Positions 37,410-46,502 of a stretch of 64,000 bases of DNA are shown piece after piece. Position numbers and translations under genes: made by a program. The stretch's first letter is position 1; every line of letters begins with the position of its first letter. This DNA comes from a virus: positions 62,001 through 126,000 of the IMG/VR virus record IMGVR_UViG_3300036770_003943, one strand, 5' to 3'. A model generated the notes under the pieces. That model ran no database searches. It saw nothing but the letters and a program-made list of their open reading frames with translations, and had not been told where the DNA came from.

Positions 37410-37428
37410 AGTCTATCCTCTATAGACT
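37410..37428 (-). terminator. Terminator overlapping the stop of the 1677-aa fibre gene
   Basis: AGTCTAT pairs with ATAGACT (7 bp) around a 5-nt loop. Read leftward it is followed by GG and seven T residues (plus-strand A-run 37401-37407). The TAG stop codon at 37420-37422 lies within the hairpin. Confidence 0.75.
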
Positions 37429-40400
37429 TTTAAAAGCACTTAATTGAGCTTCTAGAGTTTCTACTTTGTCATTTAATTCCTTTACTGCTTCTACTAGTAA
37501 GGCAACCAATTTTTCGTACTTGATTGTCATATAATCTTCTCCAGATTTACTAGTTTCTTTACCGTCTACTACTTTTATATCAAAAGGCGCACGAACTACC
37601 ACTTCGGGTAGTACAGTTTTAACATCTTGAGCTAGAAGGCCAACCTGTTTCTTTTTATCTTTATAGCCAAAACTTTCAGCTATATCATTAGCAGTATAAG
37701 TTACTCCGTGTAATTGTAAAACTCTGTGTAAGGCGTCTTCAATTGGTTGTATATTTTCTTTAAGTCGTTTATCTGAATAGTAAGCTGTAATTTCATTCGT
37801 GGCACGAATTTCCCCGCTTGTACCGCTAGCACCTGTGCCTACACCTAATGAACCAAATTGAACCGATGAGCCTGTAGCAATACTTTGAGGTAAACTAAGG
37901 GTAACTGATCCAGTTGAACCGCTTACATTTACTTGATTTGAAGTACCCGATAATCCAGTTACTCCTGAGTTCGATACTGTTATTGAACCTGTGCCAGCAC
38001 TGACACTAACTCCAGTTCCAGCTGTTAATCCAGTTACTCCTGTATTTGTAATGGTAGTTCCTGAAAGACTAATACCTGTTCCATTACTAACATTTCCCGA
38101 ATTCCAAACTGTATTTCCATTCATTAGCAGCCCGTTATTACTAGGAGCTACAAAATTAAACATGTCATCGGCATCGTTTCCGACCGTAAAAGTCATTCTT
38201 TGGGCTTCGCCGCTTGCTGCTGTTAAAGTGATTGTAGCAGTATCTCCACTGCCACCAAACGCATCTGTAGGAAACGCTATTCCTGCTGTGCCGACATTAA
38301 CTTTATTAAATGTAACATTGCTAGTTGTACCGACTGCTTGGCCTATGCTAATTTGACCACTACTAATTGATACACCGGTACCAGCTGTAAAATGAGCACG
38401 CACTTCGCTGGCGTTTGGACCAGTATAAGTGATAATACCAGTAGTATTATCGTAACTTAAACTACCGTCGCCTCCTGCGTCACTAACACTAATATGAGCA
38501 CGTACTTCTGCGGCGCTTGGACCAGTGTAGGTAATTACACCAGTTGAGCTATTATATGATAACGATCCATCTCCTCCTGCGTCACTAACACTAATATGAG
38601 CACGTACTTCTGCGGCGCTTGGACCAGTGTAGGTAATTACACCAGTTGAGCTATTATAACTGAGACTGCCATCTCCACCTGCGTCACTAACACTAATATG
38701 AGCACGTACTTCTGTGGCGCTTGGACCAGTATAGGTAATAACACCAGTTGAGCTATTATAACTGAGACTGCCATCTCCACCTGAATCTGTTACACTAATA
38801 CTATTTCTTGCTCTAGCATTAGTGTAATACATTGTACCTGATGTAACTGTAGCAGCTGGATCTTCGGCTAGTTCACTAGTATTAATTGGTAAAACAACAA
38901 AGTTGGTTCCGTCTCTTGTAGCTTCCCATTTATCTGTGGTTTCATTCCAACGCAATTGAACATTAGAATCTGCTCCTCTGTTAATTTCAATTCCAGCATT
39001 TTCACTAGGAGTACCAGTGGCATTACTGTTTAATAGTATAATATTGTCAGCTAAATTAATGGTTTCTGTGTTTATAGTGGTAGTCGTTCCGCTTACAGTA
39101 AGATTTCCACTAACTGCTAAATTATTAGCCACTGTGGTAGTTCCTGAACTGGCACCTAATATCAAACTGGTAGCAGCACCGAAAGCTGTAACTGCTGTTG
39201 CGTTGGAATTTAAAAGATTAAATGAACTAGCAGTGGTAGTAATATCTCCTCCATTGACTGCTAGATCGCCGCTCAAAGTTAAATTATCTGTAATAGCAGC
39301 AGTACTGGCAAAAGAAATAGTGCCATCAACTTGTAAATTATTACGTATTCTTGTTGTTCCTGTAGTAGCTCCCATTGTAATAGTAGTTCCAGCTTGAGCA
39401 AAATTAACAGTAGTTGCGTTGGCATTAACTAAATTAATACTACTGGCTGCTGTAGTAATGCTGCTAATGGCTGATTTCAAATCCAAACTAGTTTCAGTAA
39501 CATTTAAGGTATTAACGCCATTATTGTAAAAGAATAAAGTATTTTCATTTGACCCTGCGCTTAATTCAGGAATAATATAAGTGTTTCCGTCAACATCTCG
39601 GACACCGCCTAGTGAACCCCATGAGCTTCCTGGACCGTATCCTTCAAAAGAACTAGTAGTTGTGTTATATCTAATTTGACCAACCGCAGGGGTCGAATCT
39701 CTCTGCGCTGTTGTGCCTACAGGAATCTGTATAGAATCTGTACTGTTAAAAATAATTTGATTATTATTAAATGTAGTGGTGCCAGTAGCTGCTCCTAAAT
39801 TTATAGCGGTGGCTGCACCAAAAGCATTTATAGTTGTCGCAGAGGTGTTGGCAAGATTAAATGTTGATGTACTTACAGTTAAGTCGCCGCCATCTATATT
39901 GACATCACCGTCGACATCAAGATTGTTATTAATATTAGTTGTACCGGTAGCAGCACCAATTTCAATTGTCGTTGCGGCCCCAAAGGCGTTTACTGTAGTT
40001 GAGTTAGAATTTAAAAGATTAAATGAACTAGCAGTTGTAGTTAGGTCCCCGCCATTAACTGCTAAATCTCCTGTCATTGTAGTATTACCGGTCACAGCCA
40101 AAGTACCACTTAGTGTTTGATTACCAGTAATTGCTAATGTTGTACCATTCCATCCTAGATTACTATTGGATTCTAAACCATAAGATCCGTTAACATAGGC
40201 AATGGCATTAGTTGTGGTATAATTAAGATTAACACCATTTATCGCATTAAAATATCTAGCTTCAACGTTACCGTTTACATTAACACTAAAACCATCCCAA
40301 GTTAAATTACCGCTATCAACTAAAGAACCTGCTGTCCCAACAAATACTATACGACCTGAAGTTAAATCACTTACTGTAGCACTAGCTAAAGTAGTTTCTC

Positions 40401-42453
40401 CAGTTACTCCCAGAGTTCCGACTACACTGGCATTTCCATCTACAGTGAGGCTATTGTTAATACTAGTAGTTCCAGTAGCAGCTCCAATATCTATCGAAGT
40501 GGCTGCACCAAATGCGTTAACAGTTATAGCATTTGCGTTGAGTAGATTAAAAGCTGAAGCACTAGTTGTTAGATCGCCGCCATTGACTGCTAAATTTCCG
40601 GTGATAGTGGTATTCCCAGTAAAAGTGCTGGTTCCTGAAACGGCCACAGTGCCGTCAATTACAAGATTATTTCTTACAGTTGTGGTTCCAGTTGTCGCTG
40701 CCAATGTTAAGTTTGTAGCTGCACCAAAAGCATTTAATGTAGTAGCAGCGGTATTCAATAAATTAAATGAGCTAGCAGTAGTAGTAATATCTCCGCCATT
40801 AACTGCTAAATCGCCGCTTAACGTAGTTGAATTAACAGTGACATCTAAGGTATTACCTTTTATATCAACATCCCCTCCGGTATCTCCTATTGTTACTCCA
40901 GTTATTGCACTACCTAATAATACTCTACCAACACCACTGCTTCGACCTATCTCAATTTGACCATTTCCGTTACTGTCTATAACCACATAGTTATTAGCGG
41001 TAATAGTTAAATTACCGCTATCCTTCGAATTATCATCATTAGTTATTGCTTGAACATGTATAGTTCCATCTACTGTCAAGTCTCCATTTACCAAAGCATT
41101 ACCGTCTACATCTAAATTGTTATTGATATTTGTTGTACCAGTAGCAGCACCAACCTCAAGAGTAGTTGCACTAGTGGCGAAATTAACTGTTGTAGCGTTA
41201 TTTGGCAACAAATTGAATGTAGCTGAAGTTGTTGTTATATCTCCGCCATCGACTGCTAGGTCGCCGCTTAAGGTTAAATTGTCACTAAGTGAACCTACAC
41301 TACCGAAACTTACTGTTCCATCTACTACCAGGTTATTTCTAATAGTAGTAGTACCTGACGTTGCTGCTACTGTTAAATTTGTTGCTGCGTTAAAGACATT
41401 AACTACAGTAGGAGAATTAAGAAGATTAAAGCTGCTACTAGTTGTTGTTAGGTCACCACCATTAACTGCTAGGTCACTGCTAAATCTACCAGATCCTGTA
41501 ACATCCAATTCTACAGCAGGCGATGTATTCATTATACCCACTCTACCATTTACTGAATCAATATATAATTTATCTTGAAACGTGGTCCTTGCTACACCAC
41601 TTCGAAATACCTCTGTGCTGGAAACTAAGTTATTAGTGCTTATTAAACCAACTAGTTCATGGGCATTAGTAGTTCCATAATATCTTGCTCCAATCTGAGC
41701 ATATCCAGTTACATTACCAGTAGCTCCGTAACTGCGTCCAAATGCCAGTGCTACTCCACCATCATCGGTGGCGTGAGTAGTAGCATCTGTAATACGTTTT
41801 TCTATAATTAGACCAGCTCGAATATCGCTTACCCCTTCTTGAGACTGCGTACGCTCTCTTGCAAACGTAAAAATATCAGTGGCGTCAGTTACTCCTAAAT
41901 ACTTAGAGTTAACAAATTGACCGCTAGCAACATCATATTTTACTAGTTGTCCATAGTCTAAGCCACTGATAGTCACATCAGTTAGGTCAGTGAAATTAAT
42001 CGGAAGAACATAATTAGTCCCATCGCCGTTATCAAATACCCAACGATCATCGCTGTTCCGCCAAGTTATTGTTTTATCTGTAGAACCTTTAAGTGAAATT
42101 CCTCCGCCATCAGCAGTAGTATCAGTTGGAGTAGCTGTTGCTCCTAGTTCGATTAATTTATCATCAATGGTTACCACAGTTGAGTTGACTGTGGTTGTGG
42201 TTCCGTTCACAGTAAGATTTCCACCAAGTGTTATATTACCAGAAGTATTAATGTCTCCAGTGAATCCACCACCGCCTAAATAATCGGCTACTCTGATATC
42301 TCTATAAGAAACTTCATAAACACTGCCATCATTCTTTTTCATAAAAACTTTACCGTCAGCAGTATTAAGGGCGATTTCGCCCAAGTTCATCTGCGTAGTC
42401 AATGGGGTATTCCCAGCTACACTACTTCTTTTATGTAAAATCGTATTAGACAT
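37420..42453 (-). CDS. Long tail fibre with S74 intramolecular chaperone, 1677 aa
   Basis: The largest of the modular fibres. The N-terminus (ILHKRSSVAGNTPLTTQMNL) leads to a GEIALNTADGKVF segment of the Mtd_N type. The middle contains many NLAVNGGDLTTTASSFNLLN / FGAATSIDIGAATGTTSI repeats, then four consecutive SVSDAGGDGSLSYNSSTGV modules. The C-terminal about 120 residues are a Peptidase_S74 chaperone: the Ser-Lys dyad motif YYSDKRLKENI is near 37774, followed by VGLLAQDVKTVLPEVV and a final coiled coil. S74 domains trimerise the fibre and then cut themselves off at that Ser. The mature fibre would therefore end near residue 1559. It is the only fibre here with this domain. Confidence 0.9.
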   Translation of the reverse strand: MSNTILHKRSSVAGNTPLTTQMNLGEIALNTADGKVFMKKNDGSVYEVSYRDIRVADYLGGGGFTGDINTSGNITLGGNLTVNGTTTTVNSTVVTIDDKLIELGATATPTDTTADGGGISLKGSTDKTITWRNSDDRWVFDNGDGTNYVLPINFTDLTDVTISGLDYGQLVKYDVASGQFVNSKYLGVTDATDIFTFARERTQSQEGVSDIRAGLIIEKRITDATTHATDDGGVALAFGRSYGATGNVTGYAQIGARYYGTTNAHELVGLISTNNLVSSTEVFRSGVARTTFQDKLYIDSVNGRVGIMNTSPAVELDVTGSGRFSSDLAVNGGDLTTTSSSFNLLNSPTVVNVFNAATNLTVAATSGTTTIRNNLVVDGTVSFGSVGSLSDNLTLSGDLAVDGGDITTTSATFNLLPNNATTVNFATSATTLEVGAATGTTNINNNLDVDGNALVNGDLTVDGTIHVQAITNDDNSKDSGNLTITANNYVVIDSNGNGQIEIGRSSGVGRVLLGSAITGVTIGDTGGDVDIKGNTLDVTVNSTTLSGDLAVNGGDITTTASSFNLLNTAATTLNAFGAATNLTLAATTGTTTVRNNLVIDGTVAVSGTSTFTGNTTITGNLAVNGGDLTTSASAFNLLNANAITVNAFGAATSIDIGAATGTTSINNSLTVDGNASVVGTLGVTGETTLASATVSDLTSGRIVFVGTAGSLVDSGNLTWDGFSVNVNGNVEARYFNAINGVNLNYTTTNAIAYVNGSYGLESNSNLGWNGTTLAITGNQTLSGTLAVTGNTTMTGDLAVNGGDLTTTASSFNLLNSNSTTVNAFGAATTIEIGAATGTTNINNNLDVDGDVNIDGGDLTVSTSTFNLANTSATTINAFGAATAINLGAATGTTTFNNNQIIFNSTDSIQIPVGTTAQRDSTPAVGQIRYNTTTSSFEGYGPGSSWGSLGGVRDVDGNTYIIPELSAGSNENTLFFYNNGVNTLNVTETSLDLKSAISSITTAASSINLVNANATTVNFAQAGTTITMGATTGTTRIRNNLQVDGTISFASTAAITDNLTLSGDLAVNGGDITTTASSFNLLNSNATAVTAFGAATSLILGASSGTTTVANNLAVSGNLTVSGTTTTINTETINLADNIILLNSNATGTPSENAGIEINRGADSNVQLRWNETTDKWEATRDGTNFVVLPINTSELAEDPAATVTSGTMYYTNARARNSISVTDSGGDGSLSYNSSTGVITYTGPSATEVRAHISVSDAGGDGSLSYNSSTGVITYTGPSAAEVRAHISVSDAGGDGSLSYNSSTGVITYTGPSAAEVRAHISVSDAGGDGSLSYDNTTGIITYTGPNASEVRAHFTAGTGVSISSGQISIGQAVGTTSNVTFNKVNVGTAGIAFPTDAFGGSGDTATITLTAASGEAQRMTFTVGNDADDMFNFVAPSNNGLLMNGNTVWNSGNVSNGTGISLSGTTITNTGVTGLTAGTGVSVSAGTGSITVSNSGVTGLSGTSNQVNVSGSTGSVTLSLPQSIATGSSVQFGSLGVGTGASGTSGEIRATNEITAYYSDKRLKENIQPIEDALHRVLQLHGVTYTANDIAESFGYKDKKKQVGLLAQDVKTVLPEVVVRAPFDIKVVDGKETSKSGEDYMTIKYEKLVALLVEAVKELNDKVETLEAQLSAFKSL

Positions 42454-42555
42454 CGTTTTTCCTTGAGTGGGTCAGGACATAAAGTCGCCCAACGGGTCAA
42501 ATTAACTCAGTTAATGCCCAACGGGTCAGGTTGGGAGGAAAATCCCAACGCCCAA
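42454..42555 (-). repeat. 102-bp structured spacer with direct repeats
   Basis: Two exact copies of GCCCAACGGGTCA (42487-42499 and 42516-42528) flank a palindrome, ATTAACTCAGTTAAT (42501-42515). A 7-bp hairpin (42530-42536 with 42543-42549) follows the stop of the 901-aa fibre gene. No T-run follows, so it is not a standard terminator. An AAGGA ribosome site for the 1677-aa fibre lies at the left end. Confidence 0.7.
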
Positions 42556-45261
42556 TTAAAATGTTCCACCGTCTATATTGCTTGTGCTGCTTATATTAGC
42601 TTCTAGCGTATATAGATCACCTGCAGAATTTTTAAAACTTACTTTACTACTCTCTTGTTTGATAAGAGCAGAACCAATATAAATTGTATTTCCGCCTAAA
42701 TATAAATCGCGCCATTTATAAGTGCTGCTACCTAAATCGTAGGTATTATCCGCAGAAGGAATAATACTAGCATCAAGATTGCCTAATAAACTCTTTACTT
42801 TAGAATTTGTATAATACAAATTTACAGAACCTTCTGGTACCACATCAGTGTCTGTGATTTGCTGAGCTACACCAGTGGTGAAGTCAATAACCTCTACAAT
42901 TTCGCCAGAATTTGGTGTACCACCCAGGGTTAAAGTAGTTCCTGAAACTGTATAGGTAGTAGATCTTTGTGGAATACCTGAAACTGTAACAAATAAATAT
43001 TCTCTGCTAGCAGGAGCATCATTGAGAGTAAAAACATTTGATGATCCAGTGGCGGTAAATTGTTGGCGTCTCATCGTAAATGACATCATGTCGGCCATGA
43101 TCCATTTTGATGTTGCTGAATCGTATCTTAAAATTTTATCGTTGGCTATGCCTGTTGTATTAACATCACTAATAGAACCCAAAGTGTGATTACTCAAACT
43201 ACTTACTGTTCCTGTAACTGCTCCAGTGAAAGTGGCATTAGTTCCATCAGTACCATTTTCTAAGATTTTACTAATTCCATCCGACGCATAAACATCACCG
43301 AGTAAATTAGTAGTAACTGTGGCAAATGTTACGTTATCTGTTGTCGCTACGGCTTGACCTATGCTAATTTGACCACTACTGATCGATACACCAGTGCCTG
43401 CTGTAAAATGAGCACGCACTTCGCTGGCACTTGGGCCAGTGTAGGTAATTACACCAGTCGAACTATCATATGATAACGATCCATCTCCACTTACATCAGT
43501 TACACTAATATGAGTACGCACTTCGCTGGCACTTGGGCCAGTGTAGGTAATTACACCAGTCGAACTATCATATGATAACGATCCATCTCCACTTACATCA
43601 GTTACACTTATAGCACCACGTGCTAGTGTGTTTGAAAAATATTTGTTTGTAGTTCCTTCAGTAACATCAGAAGTGGACAATAAACTTATAGGCTTTTGTA
43701 TAACAATATTACCAACCATAGAAGAATGGTTGGTACATTGATAAACATATGTGTTACCAGCTAGACTATAAGGTATTTTCCAAAATAATTTTCCTGAAAC
43801 TTTACCTTGAGCAGATGAACCTGTAGAAGTTGTTCCGTCTGTTGCTATATGAGTAAGACCAGTATTGTAATTAGAACCACCGTTAGAAACCCTTATAGCA
43901 AATGGATGTGATGCACCTTGATTTAAGTCAAAAGATATAGTTTCTCCAGCATTAACATATATTGTCGGATTATCTCCAGAATATTGATCTATATTATAAT
44001 TGAATACGGGTGTAGTAACTACTAATTGAGTAACGGCTGGAATGGCTGCTAATATGGCACGAGCATTGGTATAGTAAAGATTTGTACTGCCTTCTGTCAA
44101 GTTGTCTGTAGTATGATTACTAATATCACTCACTGTACCGGTTACATTTGCTGTAATGCCTTTATTAAAGTCAAATGTATCTGTGGCCGATACATATGTA
44201 ATTGTAGCACCAGCACCATCAATGGTAATTCCTGCTCCATTTGCTGCTGCGCTATCTAGAGCTCCTTTAGCCAATGTAATATTTAGATCTGCTATATCTA
44301 CAGTTGTACTGTTAACTGATGTAGTAGTGCCATTGACTGTAAGATTTCCGCCAATAGTTACATTTCCTGTTGTTGTGACAGCAGCAAAAGTCACGCTATC
44401 TGTTGTCGCTACGGCTTGACCTATGCTAATTTGACCACTACTGATCGATACACCAGTGCCTGCTGTAAAATGAGCACGAACTTCGCTGGCACTTGGGCCA
44501 GTGTAGGTAATTACACCAGTCGAACTATCATATGATAACGATCCATCTCCACTTACATCAGTTACACTAATATGAGCACGAACTTCTGTGGCGCTTGGAC
44601 CAGTATAGGTAATTACACCAGTCGAACTATCATATGATAACGATCCATCTCCACCGGCATCAGTTACACTTATAGCACCACGTGCTAGTGTGTTTGAAAA
44701 ATATTTGTTTGTAGTTCCTTCTGATAAATTATCAGTGGTGTGATTACTAATATCACTTACTGTTCCTGTAACATTACCAGTGACATTTCCTGTTAGATTT
44801 CCGCTAAATCCCGAGGATGCTGTAATAGTAGTTCCGGTTACTGCTGCTGCGCTTGCAGCCCCAATAATTGTGCCGTCAATGTTTCCGCCATTTATATCTA
44901 CACTAGCAAAAGTACTTGTACCTGCACTGCTAATATCGGCATTAATTGTACTTGGTAAGCCTATAGTAATAACTTGTCCGGAGACACTGGTTTCAATTTC
45001 ACTAGCTGTGCCTGAAATTTGTAATGATTGAGTTTTCAGATTTACTGTACTGGCAGTTCCTGTATCAGCTTGAATACCTAACGTGGTACTATAATTTGCC
45101 AATGAAGTATCAACGTATTCTTTGGTCGATGGGTGACTGTTTTGAGTTGGAGCAGCTACCGAAACTGTCCTTGCTGTTAGATCGAAAGTGTCTGCTATTT
45201 GACTGCCGGTTATACGAAAACTCGGATCAATCGAAATATTCTTAATCTTTGTTAATGCCAT
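42556..45261 (-). CDS. Tail fibre with embedded cupredoxin-like domain, 901 aa
   Basis: The N-terminus (MALTKIKNISIDPSFRITGS) and five SLSYDSSTGVITYTGP modules mark it as a modular fibre. Between residues about 412 and 525 (43.68-44.03 kb) sits a different domain: NPTIYVNAGETISFDLNQGA, then HPFAIRV, and finally YVYQCTNHSSMVGNIVI. His452, Cys509, His512 and Met515 reproduce the type-1 copper ligand set; the C-x2-H-x2-M spacing is as in amicyanin. The C-terminus has a beta-domain (NVFTLNDAPASREYLFVTVSG) and a trailing NTYDLGSSTYKWRDLYLGG segment typical of phage fibres. Copper binding is inferred from the residues and needs testing. Confidence 0.85.
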   Translation of the reverse strand: MALTKIKNISIDPSFRITGSQIADTFDLTARTVSVAAPTQNSHPSTKEYVDTSLANYSTTLGIQADTGTASTVNLKTQSLQISGTASEIETSVSGQVITIGLPSTINADISSAGTSTFASVDINGGNIDGTIIGAASAAAVTGTTITASSGFSGNLTGNVTGNVTGTVSDISNHTTDNLSEGTTNKYFSNTLARGAISVTDAGGDGSLSYDSSTGVITYTGPSATEVRAHISVTDVSGDGSLSYDSSTGVITYTGPSASEVRAHFTAGTGVSISSGQISIGQAVATTDSVTFAAVTTTGNVTIGGNLTVNGTTTSVNSTTVDIADLNITLAKGALDSAAANGAGITIDGAGATITYVSATDTFDFNKGITANVTGTVSDISNHTTDNLTEGSTNLYYTNARAILAAIPAVTQLVVTTPVFNYNIDQYSGDNPTIYVNAGETISFDLNQGASHPFAIRVSNGGSNYNTGLTHIATDGTTSTGSSAQGKVSGKLFWKIPYSLAGNTYVYQCTNHSSMVGNIVIQKPISLLSTSDVTEGTTNKYFSNTLARGAISVTDVSGDGSLSYDSSTGVITYTGPSASEVRTHISVTDVSGDGSLSYDSSTGVITYTGPSASEVRAHFTAGTGVSISSGQISIGQAVATTDNVTFATVTTNLLGDVYASDGISKILENGTDGTNATFTGAVTGTVSSLSNHTLGSISDVNTTGIANDKILRYDSATSKWIMADMMSFTMRRQQFTATGSSNVFTLNDAPASREYLFVTVSGIPQRSTTYTVSGTTLTLGGTPNSGEIVEVIDFTTGVAQQITDTDVVPEGSVNLYYTNSKVKSLLGNLDASIIPSADNTYDLGSSTYKWRDLYLGGNTIYIGSALIKQESSKVSFKNSAGDLYTLEANISSTSNIDGGTF

Positions 45262-45329
45262 TGAAGACTCTCCTAGGGATTTAGCTTGTACTATTTACCT
45301 AAATTCTAAGAGTACAGGCTGTTAAGAAC

Positions 45330-45734
45330 TTAGATTTTAATAAAGTCTACCCGAGCAGTCCAATTAAGTGTAGCACTGGATATTCCTGAAACTCCTATGC
45401 TCATGAGACCTGATGTATTGAAACTAATCGTCGGAGCAGGGATGGTAGATGTATTAACAAATGTGTTAGTAACTGCCCCGCTAACACCACTTACACCTGA
45501 CAAATAACAACCTTTTATTTCAAATGCTCCAGTTTGGCCGCCGCTGGCTTGACAAACAATATAAGCAGTAAAAAACACAGTACCTGATGCAGTGTACTGA
45601 TTACCTTCTCTATCTACTAAAGTTGTAGACCCTGTGTTTACAGTAGTACCACTGTGAGTAATAGATTCTGTTTTTGATCCAATTGAGAATGTATCAACTG
45701 TTGTGCCGTGTAGTTTTAGAAAAGTATTTGCCAT
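45330..45734 (-). CDS. Small virion-type protein, 134 aa
   Basis: A beta-rich, Ser/Thr/Gly-rich protein starting MANTFLKLHGTTVDTFSIG, without a recognised family. It reads like a single-domain phage decoration or fibre head-binding protein: alternating strands, two internal Cys and a conserved-looking end (LNWTARVDFIKI). A GATAAATA box ends 6 nt before the ATG, so a late transcript would begin at about the A of the start codon. AAAGGA also overlaps this box and could serve as ribosome site for readthrough RNA. It lies between the cupredoxin fibre and the LamG-like gene. Confidence 0.6.
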   Translation of the reverse strand: MANTFLKLHGTTVDTFSIGSKTESITHSGTTVNTGSTTLVDREGNQYTASGTVFFTAYIVCQASGGQTGAFEIKGCYLSGVSGVSGAVTNTFVNTSTIPAPTISFNTSGLMSIGVSGISSATLNWTARVDFIKI

Positions 45735-45739
45735 AATAT

Positions 45740-45747
45740 TATTTATC
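45740..45747 (-). promoter_or_regulatory. Late-promoter-like box GATAAATA next to the start codon
   Basis: Ends 6 nt before the ATG at 45734, the same spacing as at 50679-50686. This would give a leaderless transcript with T4 spacing. The box overlaps an AAAGGA ribosome site, so its role is uncertain. Confidence 0.35.
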
Positions 45748-45780
45748 CTTTAATCTTTATAGCACATATTTTGGTATGAA

Positions 45781-46497
45781 TTACAGTCCGTAAGTGGTCT
45801 TAGTAGCATTGTAATTTTGTAAAATTTCCGAAGAACTCAATGTTCTATCATAAACAAAGCATTCTCCTAGGTCTCCTGTATACTGATAACTTCCAGCAGG
45901 ACGCACACCACCACCCGTAAATGCACTCTTACCAAACCATACTTCCTGAGCGTTAACGATAGTTCCCGATAGGGTATCTGATGCAGTGGCGATCTGAACA
46001 CCATTTACATATAGCCATAATGAAGTATCGTTTCTAACGAACATCACATAATACCAGTTGCCATTATTATATGTAGTTAAAGGACTGGATATGCTGGTAG
46101 TAGTGCCGCCGCTGAGTGCTATATCACCTAAGATTCGTCCGCCATCCATCCATATACGATAATTCCAAGGGTATCCAGCAGTTTCTTCTTTGCTCAAGAT
46201 CATCTTGATACCAGCAGCAGAGGTGCGGAACCAAGATCCAACCGAAAATTCTTCAGAAGACAAACTTTGATTAGTATCGAAATACTGCGTTGTACCGTTA
46301 AAAGTAAAATAAGTAGTATTGTAACTAGGAGCACCGACAAGATTAGTTGTAAAAGCATTACTACTAGAATCTGTCCAGCTAGTTCCTGATCCAGTGTACT
46401 GAGTAGGTTGTAAATAAAGTTGAAGACCGTTAGTGACTATGCCAGTGATATTTTTCCTTTTACCAAAAGCAAATGATCCTGTAAATGAACTTAACAT
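45781..46497 (-). CDS. LamG/concanavalin A-like domain protein, 238 aa
   Basis: Residues about 25-235 form a laminin-G/concanavalin-like jelly roll: LQLYLQPTQYTGSGTSWTDS at the start, FTFNGTTQYFDTNQSL, then EEFSVGSWFRT, NGNWYYVMFVRNDTSLWLYV and the closing GDLGECFVYDRTLSSSEILQ. This is the order seen in LamG_3 domains. Such domains bind carbohydrate or protein ligands, so a receptor-binding role on the virion is likely (inference). It starts 5 bp downstream of the 356-aa tail protein. No catalytic residues of lectin-fold hydrolases are evident. Confidence 0.8.
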   Translation of the reverse strand: MLSSFTGSFAFGKRKNITGIVTNGLQLYLQPTQYTGSGTSWTDSSSNAFTTNLVGAPSYNTTYFTFNGTTQYFDTNQSLSSEEFSVGSWFRTSAAGIKMILSKEETAGYPWNYRIWMDGGRILGDIALSGGTTTSISSPLTTYNNGNWYYVMFVRNDTSLWLYVNGVQIATASDTLSGTIVNAQEVWFGKSAFTGGGVRPAGSYQYTGDLGECFVYDRTLSSSEILQNYNATKTTYGL

Positions 46498-46502
46498 CTA
46501 TT

